From assembly GCA_028871575.1 (NCBI GenBank), contig JAGWMW010000009.1, positions 1 to 34,114 on the forward strand: a stretch of 34,114 nt of DNA. The letters run 5' to 3'. Positions 1-7,712 of this stretch are shown in pieces; the first letter of the stretch is position 1; each line of letters begins with the position of its first letter. The notes below the pieces were generated by a model. It had not been told where the DNA came from and searched no databases. It saw nothing but the letters and a program-made list of their open reading frames with translations. This stretch comes from Burkholderiales bacterium (GTDB taxonomy: Bacteria; Pseudomonadota; Gammaproteobacteria; Burkholderiales; Burkholderiaceae_C). A program made the position numbers and the translations under genes.

Positions 1-979
1 GCGCGCCGTCGGCCGGCACGTTCTCCTCGCCGGTGAGCAGCGAGCAGGGCACGCCGCGCGCCACCAGCCGGTCGCGCCCTTCCAGCGCCAGCAGGCGCAG
101 CGGCGCGAGGTAGGCACCGTCCAGGGCCTGCGCCAGGCGCTCGAAGGCGGCGTGCGTCTTGCCGCTGTTCGGCGGGCCCACGTACAGCGTCACCTGGCGC
201 TGCAGCCGGCGCGCCTTCTGGAAGGTGTCGGGGTAGCCCTGGAAGGCGAGCTCGGTGTTGAGGCTTTGCAGCGTGTCGAGCTCGGCCACGGCGTGCTCCC
301 AGCGCTCCTGGGCGCGGGCGCAGGCCGCCTTCAGGGCCGGCAGCGCCTGCGGCGTGGCGCACTCGCTCTGCAGCCGCGGCAGCAGCGAGGCCAGGTGCTG
401 AGGCCGCAGGCGGCGGCTCTTGTCGACCAGCTCGGCCAGGAAGGCGCTCAGCTCTGCCGCCTGCGGGTGCGGCGGCGGCGGCCCCAGCGCGGCGCGCAGC
501 GCCTCGGCGTCGCCGCTGCGGTAGTAGGCCCAGACGGCCGCGTCGTCGATGCCCACGCGGAACAGCACCGGCACCTTCCAGCCCGGCTCGGGCAGGGCCA
601 GCGCGTGGCTGATCAGGCGCGTCCACTCGCCGGCACGGCGCTGCACGCCGAAGCCTTCGAGCGCCGTGGTGCGGGCCTGCATCAGCGGGCGCGCCTCGGG
701 GCCGGCGCCGACCGCGTCGAGGTGGGCCAGCGCGCTGTCCATCAGCGCCGGCGCGATCCAGCGGCTGGGGCGCTGGCCGGGCACGCTCTTTTGCAGCAGC
801 ACCAGGCCGAGCTGGTCCAGGTGCTGCTCGAACCCCGGGCTGCCCTCGGCGATGTAGTCGGCCGGCTTGACGACCTGGGGTAGCACGTAGGCCGCCTGGC
901 GCAGGCGGGCGATCTGGTCGTGGGCGATGTGCGGCGGCAGCCGCTCGGCGTGGCGGGGGGTGGGCAGGGTCAGGGACAT
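1..979 (-). CDS. SUV3-like ATP-dependent RNA helicase, N-terminal part (cut by left edge)
   Basis: No stop codon lies before the left edge, so this is the first 326 codons of a longer gene. The start is the ATG at 979, 48 bp from the divergent dbpA start. About 260 residues of mostly helical sequence precede a Walker A motif, GPPNSGKTH (Lys about residue 274). The readable end then continues with a segment of the type LAPLRLLALEGRDRL and LTGEENV. This order (long N-terminal extension, GPxNSGKT, APLRLLA, TGEE) is the signature of the SUV3 superfamily 2 RNA helicases, which in mitochondria unwind RNA for the degradosome. Bacterial homologues are annotated by similarity only and their substrate is largely unknown. 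The family assignment rests on these motifs. The helicase C-terminal half, which would confirm it, lies outside the window. Confidence 0.8.
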   Translation of the reverse strand, partial: MSLTLPTPRHAERLPPHIAHDQIARLRQAAYVLPQVVKPADYIAEGSPGFEQHLDQLGLVLLQKSVPGQRPSRWIAPALMDSALAHLDAVGAGPEARPLMQARTTALEGFGVQRRAGEWTRLISHALALPEPGWKVPVLFRVGIDDAAVWAYYRSGDAEALRAALGPPPPHPQAAELSAFLAELVDKSRRLRPQHLASLLPRLQSECATPQALPALKAACARAQERWEHAVAELDTLQSLNTELAFQGYPDTFQKARRLQRQVTLYVGPPNSGKTHAAFERLAQALDGAYLAPLRLLALEGRDRLVARGVPCSLLTGEENVPADGA

Positions 980-1027
980 GAATCGCGGATTGTCGGGCCA
1001 GCGGGCGCAGGGCCCCGACAATCGCCC

Positions 1028-2446
1028 ATGCCCATTGAAAGCCCCGCCCTGTTCTCGAGCCTGCCGCTGCCGCCGGCCCTGCTGCAGACCCTGCAGCAGC
1101 TGGGCTACGCCGCGATGACGCCGATCCAGGCCGCCACGCTGCCGCCAGCGCTGGCCGGGCGCGACCTGATCGCGCAGGCCCGCACCGGCAGCGGCAAGAC
1201 GGCGGCCTACGCGATCGCGCTGCTGATGCGGCTGCGGCCGCGCGGGGCCGAGGCCGGCCCCCCCGGGCCGGCGCCGGTGCAGGCCCTGGTGCTGTGCCCC
1301 ACGCGCGAGCTGGCCGAGCAGGTCAGCGGCGAGCTGCGCCGCCTGGCGCGTGCCGAGGACAACCTCAAGGTGCTCACCCTGTGCGGCGGCGCCCCGATGC
1401 GGCCGCAGCTGGCCAGCCTGGCCCATGGCGCGCAGGTGGTGGTGGGCACGCCCGGGCGACTGCTGGACCACCTGGCGCGCGGCAGCCTGGGGCTGGCGTC
1501 GCTGAACACGCTGGTGCTGGACGAGGCCGACCGGATGCTCGACATGGGCTTCCACGACGACATCGCGGCCGTGGCGCGGCACTGCCCGGCCCGGCGCCAG
1601 ACGCTGCTGTTCTCGGCCACCTACCCCGAGGGCATCGCCGGCCTGAGCGCAGCCCTGATGCGCGAGCCGCTGCAGATCCGGCTCGAGCAGGCGCCGGCGG
1701 CGACCCAGATCCGCCAGCGCTTCTACGAGGTGCGCGAGGACGAGCGGCTGCACGCCGTCGGCCTGCTGCTGGACCATTACCGCCCGCTGGGCACGCTGGC
1801 CTTCTGCAACACCAAGCAGCAGTGCCGCGACCTGGTGGCGGTGCTGCGCGGCCGGGGCCTGGCGGCGCTCGAGCTGCACGGCGACCTCGAGCAGCGCGAG
1901 CGCGACCAGACCCTGGTGTGCTTCGCCAACCGCAGCGCCAGCGTGCTGGTGGCCACCGACATCGCCGCGCGCGGCCTGGACATCGCGCAGCTCGAGGCCG
2001 TGATCAACGTCGAGATCACGCCCGAGCCGGCCACGCACACGCACCGCATCGGCCGCACCGGCCGCGTCGATGCGGCGGGCTGGGCCTTCAGCCTGGCCAG
2101 CCTCGACGAGATGGGCCGCGTGGGCGCCATCGAGCAGGCGCTGGGCTTCGTCTCGGACTGGCACCCGCTGGCCGAGCTCACGCCCGCCGCCGGCGAGCCG
2201 CTGCAGCCGCCGATGCGCACGCTGCAGATCCTGGGCGGGCGCAAGGCCAAGATCCGCGCCGGCGACGTGCTGGGCGCGCTGACCCAGGACCTGGGCCTGG
2301 CCGCGGCGCAGGTGGGCCGGATCGACATCAACGACCACGCCACCTACGTCGCGGTCGAGCGCGGCGTGGCCGCGCAGGTGCTGCGCCGGCTCGCCTCGGG
2401 CCGGATCAAGGGCCGCAGCGTCAAGGCGCGGCTGCTGGAGGTCTGA
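1028..2446 (+). CDS. dbpA: ATP-dependent RNA helicase DbpA
   Basis: A 472-aa DEAD-box helicase. The motifs appear in order: Q motif (TPIQAATLP), Walker A ARTGSGKT (Lys57), PTRELAEQ, TPGRLLDHL, DEAD (Asp165 onward), SAT, ATDIAARGLDI and HRIGRTGR. The last ~75 residues (IRAGDVLGALTQDLGL to the C-terminus) match the DbpA-type RRM-like domain, which in E. coli recognises hairpin 92 of 23S rRNA during 50S assembly. Length is close to E. coli DbpA (457 aa). The start chosen is the ATG at 1028, because the family N-terminus begins a few residues before FSSLPLPPALL; an upstream in-frame ATG at 920 would overlap the divergent helicase gene. No strong ribosome binding site is visible. It is transcribed away from the SUV3-like helicase, and the 48-bp gap must hold both promoters. 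Confidence 0.95.
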   Translation: MPIESPALFSSLPLPPALLQTLQQLGYAAMTPIQAATLPPALAGRDLIAQARTGSGKTAAYAIALLMRLRPRGAEAGPPGPAPVQALVLCPTRELAEQVSGELRRLARAEDNLKVLTLCGGAPMRPQLASLAHGAQVVVGTPGRLLDHLARGSLGLASLNTLVLDEADRMLDMGFHDDIAAVARHCPARRQTLLFSATYPEGIAGLSAALMREPLQIRLEQAPAATQIRQRFYEVREDERLHAVGLLLDHYRPLGTLAFCNTKQQCRDLVAVLRGRGLAALELHGDLEQRERDQTLVCFANRSASVLVATDIAARGLDIAQLEAVINVEITPEPATHTHRIGRTGRVDAAGWAFSLASLDEMGRVGAIEQALGFVSDWHPLAELTPAAGEPLQPPMRTLQILGGRKAKIRAGDVLGALTQDLGLAAAQVGRIDINDHATYVAVERGVAAQVLRRLASGRIKGRSVKARLLEV

Positions 2447-2456
2447 CGTGCTCCGG

Positions 2457-2483
2457 CGGCGCGAGCCCGGGCGGGTCGCGCCG
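2457..2483 (+). terminator. GC hairpin after dbpA
   Basis: Perfect 8-bp inverted repeat CGGCGCGA / TCGCGCCG with an 11-nt loop, starting 10 bp after the dbpA stop. No run of T follows, so it could be a hairpin terminator of the U-less kind, or only an RNA 3'-end stabiliser. Position is the main support. Confidence 0.35.
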
Positions 2484-2551
2484 GGGCCCGGCGGCTCGGC
2501 GGCTGTAGTTAAATCGCTCATGCCCCCGCCGCACGCTGCCGCCATCGACCG

Positions 2552-5500
2552 ATGAACGCATCCGCCGACCCCGGCAGCCCAGGCGCCACGGCCGGTGCCG
2601 CGGGCCGGCGCCACTACCTCACCGTCCTCTTCGCCGACCTGTCCGACTCCACCGAGATCGGCACCGACCTGGAAGCCGAGCTCTACGCGCAGCTGCTGGC
2701 CGAGGTGCGCGCGGCGATGCGGCGTCTCGTGGTCCACCACGGCGGGCGCATCGCGCGGCTGCAGGGCGACGGCGTGCTGGCCGTCTTCGGCCTGCCCGCA
2801 CCGGGCGAGGACGACGGCCGGCGCGCCTGCGAGGCCGCGCTCGACCTGCACGCGGCCGTGGCCGGCATGACGCTGCAGCTGCCCGGGCGCGAGCCGGTGC
2901 CGCTGGCCCTGCACTCGGGCATCCACGCCGGGCTGACCTACGTGCTGCCGGGCAGCGCCGAGGTGGGCGCGATGGACCTGGTGGGCGACGTGCCCAACGT
3001 TGCGGCCCGCCTGTCCAGCCTGGCCGGCCGCGGCGAGATCGTGGTCAGCACCCAGAGCCTGGGCGACGGCATCCACTTCTTCGAGGCCACGGCGCCCGAG
3101 AGCGCGCGCCTGCGCGGGCGCCCGCGTCCGCTGCCGATCTGCCGCGTGCTGCGCCGCCAGGCCATGCCGCGCCGGTTCGAGGCGCGCGCCGCACGGGGGT
3201 TGGCCCCCTTCATCGGCCGCGAGGGCGAGATGGCGCAGCTCGAGGCCGCGCTGGAAGCGGCCGCCGCCGGCGCCCCGCAATGCGCGGCCGTCATCGGCGG
3301 ACCCGGTCTGGGCAAGACGCGGCTGGTCGAGGAGCTGATGCAGGCCGCGCGCACCCGCGGCGTCGCCGTGCTGCACGGTTATTGCGAAAGCTACCTCGGC
3401 GCGGAGCCGCTGCAGCCCTTCCTGCAGATCCTGCGCGGCCTGATCGGCCTGGCCCCGGGCACCGAGGCGGCCGCCGCGGCGCAGAAGGCGCAGGCGGTGC
3501 TCACGACGCAGATCGGCCTGGCCGCGGACAGCGCCGCGGCACTGCGGCGTGCGCTTTCGCTGCCGCTGCCCGACGAGGCCGCCCCGCGCGCCGAAGCCGG
3601 CACCACCGTGCTGGCGGTGGCGCGGCTGGTCGAGCGTCTGGCTGCGCGGGCCACCGTGCTGCTGGTGCTGGACGACTGGCAATGGGCCGACGAGCACAGC
3701 CAGCGCGTGCTCGACGGCCTGCTGGCCCTGCCCGCGGCGGTCTGTGCCGTGCTGGTGACGCGGCCCGAGGCCGAGGCCACCGAGCTGCTGCCGACCGCGG
3801 CCCGGCGGCTGGTGCTGGCGCCGCTGGCGCTGGCGCAGACCCGGCAGGCGCTGGCGCACCTGCTGCCGGGGGCCGACCCGTTCGCGGTGGCCGAGATCCA
3901 CCGCTATGCCGGCGGCGTGCCGCTGTTCATCGAGGAGCTCTGCCACTCGATGGCCGCGCCGCGTGCGCTGGATGCGCCGGCCGACACCGCCGAGCGCGCG
4001 GCCTGGCTGGCGGCGCTGGTGGTCTCGCGCGTGGAGCGGCTCGAGGCCGAGCCGCAGCGCGTGGTGCAGGTCGCGGCCGTGATCGGCACGCTGTTCCCGG
4101 TCTGGCTGCTCGAGCGCCTGACCGGCTGCGGCGAGCACTCGCCCGTGCTGCAGTCGCTGGCGGCGAACGACCTCGTGTTCCCGTCGGCGCAGGCCGGGGT
4201 GCTGCGCTTCAAGCATGGGGTCACGCGCGACGTGGTCTACGAGGCCGTGGGCCTGCACGAGCGCCAGGCGATCCACCGCCAGGTGGCGCAGGCGCTGCGC
4301 GAGCGCGGCGACGACGGCAGCCGCGAAGACCTGCTCGAGGCCCTGGCCTACCAGCATGCCGCTGGCGGCCAGCCGGCCGAGGCCGCGCGCTACGCCGAGC
4401 TGGCGGGCGACAAGGCGGCCGCCGCCTTCGCGCTCGATCGCGCGCGCGTGCAGTACGCCGCGGCCCTGAAGGCGCTGGACGCGCTGGCCCCGCTGTCGCG
4501 CACCGACCGGCTGCGCTGGTGCCGCCTGGCCGAGAAGCTGGGGCTGGCCTGCGTGTTCGACCCGCTGGCGCTGGCCGACGGCGTCAGCCTGTTCGAGCGC
4601 GGCCTGGCCCTGGCCGAGAGCGCCGACGAGGCGCCGGCCGTGGCCCGCGCCCGCTACTGGCTGGGCTACCTGCACTATGCCCGCGGCCAGACGCGGCCCG
4701 CGCTCGCGCATTGCCAGGCCGCGCTGGCGATGGCCGAGCAGCTCGGCGACGAGCGCCTGGCCGCCCAGGTGCGCGCCACCCTGGGCCAGGCGCTGCAGTG
4801 CGCGGCCGACTACGGGCGCGCGCTGCCGCTGATCGACGCCGCGCTCGACCTCAAGCGCGCCCGCGGCCGGCCCGGCAGCAGCGTGGCCGTGGGCTCGGCC
4901 TACTCGCTGGCCTGCAAGGGCGCGATGCTGGGCGATCGCGGCGAGTTCGATGCCGCCGATGACTGCTTCGCCCAGGCGCTGGAGCTGCTGGGCGACAGCG
5001 CGCACCTGGTGGGCAGCTCGGTCCGCAACTGGGCCAGCTGCACCTGGCAGTGGCAGGGCCGCTGGGCCGATGCCGAGCGCATCGCCGCCGATTCGATGCG
5101 CGTGGCCGAGCAGGGCAAGAGCCGCCAGCTGCTGGCCATGAGCCGCGCGCTATGGGGCCATGCGCAATGGCGGCTCGCGCGCGAGCGCAAAGGCGGCCCG
5201 CAGGACCGCCCCGGCGCCGACGGCCTGCAGGCGCTGCTCGACGCCACGCGCTGGATCGAGGAGCGCCGCGGCGCCCTCGTCACCTCGCTCAACTATGGCT
5301 ACCTCGTCAGCGGCGCCGTGGCCGAAGGCCGGCTGGGCGATGCGCGCCGGCATGCCGCGCGCCTGTGGCAGCGGGCCCGCCAGCGCGACCGCCTGGGCGA
5401 GCCGATGGGTTGCCGCGCACTGGCCGGCCAAGCGGCGCGGCAGGGCGACTTCGCGCGGGCCGAGCGGCTGCTGCGGCAGGCCGGGCGCGCCGCCGACGCG

Positions 5501-5680
5501 CGCGGCTCGCCGCACGAACAGGCGGCCAATGCGCTGTGCCGCGCCGAGGTCGAAGCGCTGCGCGGGGCGCCGCACCGCGCGGCCGCGCTGAGCGCGCTCG
5601 ACGCCGCCGGCGCCGCCTTCGAGGCGCTGGGCATGCGCTGGCATCTGCAGCAGGCGCTGGACCTGCGGGCGCGGCTGTAG
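2552..5680 (+). CDS. class III nucleotide cyclase / AAA-type ATPase / TPR regulator
   Basis: A 1042-aa multidomain protein without a signal peptide or membrane segments, so probably cytoplasmic. Residues ~20-200 are a class III cyclase homology domain. The first metal Asp is Asp29 in FADLSDST, the second is Asp73 in LQGDGVLAVFG, and the transition-state Asn/Arg pair lies in GDVPNVAARL. The usual adenine-selecting Lys before the GDG motif is Arg here (ARLQGDG), so nucleotide specificity is open. Residues ~215-500 are a STAND-like P-loop ATPase: Walker A GGPGLGKTRLVEE (Lys255), and Walker B LLVLDDWQWAD (Asp374/375). The remaining ~500 residues are Ala/Leu-rich helical repeats of TPR type. This architecture is a known family of putative signal-integrating adenylate/guanylate cyclases with unknown inputs. 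The ATG at 2552 directly precedes the conserved domain. It stands alone, with no close downstream gene for 180 bp. Confidence 0.85.
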   Translation: MNASADPGSPGATAGAAGRRHYLTVLFADLSDSTEIGTDLEAELYAQLLAEVRAAMRRLVVHHGGRIARLQGDGVLAVFGLPAPGEDDGRRACEAALDLHAAVAGMTLQLPGREPVPLALHSGIHAGLTYVLPGSAEVGAMDLVGDVPNVAARLSSLAGRGEIVVSTQSLGDGIHFFEATAPESARLRGRPRPLPICRVLRRQAMPRRFEARAARGLAPFIGREGEMAQLEAALEAAAAGAPQCAAVIGGPGLGKTRLVEELMQAARTRGVAVLHGYCESYLGAEPLQPFLQILRGLIGLAPGTEAAAAAQKAQAVLTTQIGLAADSAAALRRALSLPLPDEAAPRAEAGTTVLAVARLVERLAARATVLLVLDDWQWADEHSQRVLDGLLALPAAVCAVLVTRPEAEATELLPTAARRLVLAPLALAQTRQALAHLLPGADPFAVAEIHRYAGGVPLFIEELCHSMAAPRALDAPADTAERAAWLAALVVSRVERLEAEPQRVVQVAAVIGTLFPVWLLERLTGCGEHSPVLQSLAANDLVFPSAQAGVLRFKHGVTRDVVYEAVGLHERQAIHRQVAQALRERGDDGSREDLLEALAYQHAAGGQPAEAARYAELAGDKAAAAFALDRARVQYAAALKALDALAPLSRTDRLRWCRLAEKLGLACVFDPLALADGVSLFERGLALAESADEAPAVARARYWLGYLHYARGQTRPALAHCQAALAMAEQLGDERLAAQVRATLGQALQCAADYGRALPLIDAALDLKRARGRPGSSVAVGSAYSLACKGAMLGDRGEFDAADDCFAQALELLGDSAHLVGSSVRNWASCTWQWQGRWADAERIAADSMRVAEQGKSRQLLAMSRALWGHAQWRLARERKGGPQDRPGADGLQALLDATRWIEERRGALVTSLNYGYLVSGAVAEGRLGDARRHAARLWQRARQRDRLGEPMGCRALAGQAARQGDFARAERLLRQAGRAADARGSPHEQAANALCRAEVEALRGAPHRAAALSALDAAGAAFEALGMRWHLQQALDLRARL

Positions 5681-5860
5681 CGCCGCCGCGGCGCCGCGGC
5701 GCCACGGCGCGCCCGAGCCGCCTCCCCTACCTTGCAGGGCCTTCGGAACTAGGGCATTGACGCCCCTGGGCCGGGGGCATTCACTGCGCCCACCCGCCGG
5801 CCGTCCGTCGGGCCCGGGCTTGCCCGGTCCGTCACCCCGTCCTTCGAAGGAGCCCCGCGC

Positions 5861-6142
5861 ATGGTCACCAGGAAGAGCGCCTCCAACTCGGCCCGCACCG
5901 GCGTGAAGACCGCCGGCCGGCCGACCGACAGCACGGCCCCGCCGCGCACCCGCGGCGCTGCCGCCGACAACACGCCCAGCGCCGCCGACCTCGACCTGCG
6001 CGACCGGCTGAAGGCCGGACCGAGGCGACCGGCCGGCCCGCCGCTGGTGGGCGACATCATGACCCGCGCCGCGATGGATGCGCTGCGCGACGAGGTCGTG
6101 CCCGAGCCCACCGAACCCAAGAACCGCCGAGCGAGGAAGTGA
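5861..6142 (+). CDS. hypothetical small basic protein, first gene of a three-gene cluster
   Basis: 93 aa, rich in Arg, Ala, Pro and Thr with no predicted membrane segment. The N-terminal ~60 residues look disordered (TRKSASNSARTG, PPRTRGAAADN), followed by a short, more ordered-looking part (PPLVGDIMTRAAMDALRDE) and a basic tail ending RRARK. I do not recognise a family. Support for a real gene is a good ribosome binding site (GAAGGAG) before the ATG and tight coupling to the next gene: its TGA is 2 bp from the next ATG and overlaps an alternative GTG. The 180 bp upstream hold GC-rich palindromic sequence just after the cyclase stop and no clear promoter. Confidence 0.6.
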   Translation: MVTRKSASNSARTGVKTAGRPTDSTAPPRTRGAAADNTPSAADLDLRDRLKAGPRRPAGPPLVGDIMTRAAMDALRDEVVPEPTEPKNRRARK

Positions 6143-6144
6143 CC

Positions 6145-7353
6145 ATGGCCCTCACACTGCTCCAGAACCTCGGGCTCGACGACGCCGCCACCAGCCAGAC
6201 CACCTCGTCCGTCTGCGAACCCACGGCGGCGGCCAACGAGCGCCAGCTCTTCATGACCGGCAACTGGTTCGCCAGCAGCTCGAACGACGGCGGCGCGAGC
6301 TGGACCTACGTCAACCCCTTCAACCGCTTCCCGGCCACCGCGGGCGGCTTCTGCTGCGACCAGGTGGTGCTCTACAACGCCCGCCACCGCATCTGGATCT
6401 GGCTGCTGCAGTACTCGCAGGGCAGCAACGGCGAGAACCTGTTCCGCCTGGCGATCTCGCGCGAGGCCAGCTTCGGCAGCTGGTACTACTGGGACTTCGT
6501 GCCGCGCGGCGTCAGCGCCAGCTGGGCTGGCCAGTGGTTCGACTACCCCGACATGGCCTGCACCGACGCCCAGCTCTTCGTCAGCTTCAACATGTTCAAG
6601 GGCAACGCCTGGCAGCGGGCCGCGGTGTTCCGCTTCCCCCTGGCCACGCTGGCCGCCGGCACCGCGCTCGGCTACCGCTACTGGGCCACCACTGCCAACG
6701 GCTCGATCCGGCTGTGCCGCGGCCCGGGCGCCACCATGTACCTGGGCAGCCACAACAACGCCAGCCAGATCCGCGTGCTGCAGTGGCCCGACAGCAGCAC
6801 CGGCATCAGCTGGAAGGACGTCAACGTGCGCGCCTGGTCGGGCGGGGCCTACTCGGCGCCCGGCCCCGGCGGCGTGAACTGGCTGGGGCGGCTGGACCCG
6901 CGCATCACCGGGGCCTGGGTCGGCGCCGGCATGGTGGGCTTCATGTGGTCGGCCAACCGCGACGGCAGCCATCCGCTGCCCTACATCCGCGTCGTGCGCC
7001 TGCGCCTGCCGGGCCTGACGCTGCTCGACGAGCCCGACATCTGGAGCCGCCTCTCGGCCTGGGCCTACCCCGCGGCCGCGGCCAACGCGGCGGGCGCCAT
7101 GGGCTTCAGCGCGTTCTACGGCGGCGGGGCGCGCCACCCCGGTCATGTGGTGGGCGTGAAGTCGGCCACCGGCTGGGACACCACGCTGACCCGCACCAGC
7201 AGCCACAGCCCGCCCGACCAGGCCTGGGGCGACTACCTCTCGTGCACGCCGCACCACGCCAGCAGCGCGCAATGGGTGGCCTCGGGCTACACGCTGCAGG
7301 GCGGCACCGCCCGCCGCAACATCGAACCCCGCTACGTGCGCTTCCGCGCCTGA
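6145..7353 (+). CDS. Asp-box (BNR) beta-propeller-like protein, unknown function
   Basis: 402 aa, rich in Trp, Tyr, Gly and Ser, with repeated beta-strand-like blocks of ~50-60 residues. A clear Asp-box, S-x-D-x-G-x-x-W, is seen early (SSNDGGASW), which is the hallmark of sialidase-like and other BNR beta-propellers. Further blocks of the type GSHNNASQIRVLQWPDSSTG look like degenerate blades. There is no signal peptide, so if it acts outside the cell its export is not obvious. The sialidase catalytic Arg triad cannot be assigned, so enzymatic function is not claimed. The ATG at 6145 is preferred over the GTG at 6139 because GAGG at 6133-6136 is well spaced for it. It sits between two small unknown genes and is probably cotranscribed with them. 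Confidence 0.75.
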   Translation: MALTLLQNLGLDDAATSQTTSSVCEPTAAANERQLFMTGNWFASSSNDGGASWTYVNPFNRFPATAGGFCCDQVVLYNARHRIWIWLLQYSQGSNGENLFRLAISREASFGSWYYWDFVPRGVSASWAGQWFDYPDMACTDAQLFVSFNMFKGNAWQRAAVFRFPLATLAAGTALGYRYWATTANGSIRLCRGPGATMYLGSHNNASQIRVLQWPDSSTGISWKDVNVRAWSGGAYSAPGPGGVNWLGRLDPRITGAWVGAGMVGFMWSANRDGSHPLPYIRVVRLRLPGLTLLDEPDIWSRLSAWAYPAAAANAAGAMGFSAFYGGGARHPGHVVGVKSATGWDTTLTRTSSHSPPDQAWGDYLSCTPHHASSAQWVASGYTLQGGTARRNIEPRYVRFRA

Positions 7354-7366
7354 GGAGCAAGCTGCC

Positions 7367-7585
7367 ATGTACGACCTGATCTCCCGCCTGCCGGCGCGCC
7401 AGCTGCTGCTGCGCCAGGCTCCCACGCTCCTTGGCGCGATGGCCATCGCCGAGACCTTCTACAAGTGGCACAGCTTCCTGCTGGAGACCGGCGGCTTCCT
7501 GCTGACCTGGTTCCTGCTGGATGCCCTGGTGAGCCTGCTCGAGCGCGCCTTGGGCCGCGCCGCCCGCGGCGGGCCGGGGCGCTAG
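7367..7585 (+). CDS. small membrane protein of unknown function
   Basis: 72 aa. Two hydrophobic stretches, about residues 18-30 and 39-60 (the second being GGFLLTWFLLDALVSLL), are followed by a basic Arg-rich tail, consistent with one or two membrane helices and a cytoplasmic C-terminus. It begins 13 bp after the propeller gene with GAGGAG as ribosome binding site, so it is almost certainly in the same transcript. No family is recognised. It could anchor or assist its propeller neighbour, but only the gene order suggests this. Confidence 0.6.
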   Translation: MYDLISRLPARQLLLRQAPTLLGAMAIAETFYKWHSFLLETGGFLLTWFLLDALVSLLERALGRAARGGPGR

Positions 7586-7607
7586 GGAACCGCGCCCGCG
7601 CGGCGGC

Positions 7608-7625
7608 GGCCCGGGGCGCCGGGCC
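7608..7625 (+). terminator. hairpin after the three-gene cluster
   Basis: 7-bp perfect stem GGCCCGG / CCGGGCC with a 4-nt loop, 22 bp after the stop of the small membrane protein and before the promoter candidate of the next gene. No T-run follows. It suggests that the cluster 5861-7585 and the peroxidase-P450 gene are separate transcripts. Confidence 0.35.
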
Positions 7626-7640
7626 CCCTGGATGGGCCCT

Positions 7641-7668
7641 CTGCAACGGCCGCCCGCCTCTGCACAAT
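7641..7668 (+). promoter_or_regulatory. candidate sigma-70 promoter for the DyP-P450 gene
   Basis: CTGCAA (-35 like) and CACAAT (-10 like, 4 of 6) are separated by 16 bp. They lie ~45 bp before the GTG start at 7713. A start here would leave a leader of roughly 40 nt. The match is moderate and unverified. It argues against the in-frame ATG at 7632, which would lie upstream of the promoter. Confidence 0.3.
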
Positions 7669-7712
7669 GCCCCGAGCCGTGGGAGCGGCCGCGGGCAAGC
7701 AGAGGGGGCGCC

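Noticed and set aside
5746-5785. Promoter-like words before the three-gene cluster (GGAACT, and TTGACG with TTCACT 17 bp later)
   Set aside because: The ECF-like GGAACT has no matching -10, and TTCACT matches the -10 consensus in only three places; too weak to annotate.
7632-7712. Longer N-terminus of the DyP-P450 protein from the ATG at 7632
   Set aside because: The added 27 residues are Pro/Arg-rich with no family match, no ribosome binding site precedes them, and the best promoter candidate lies downstream of that ATG.
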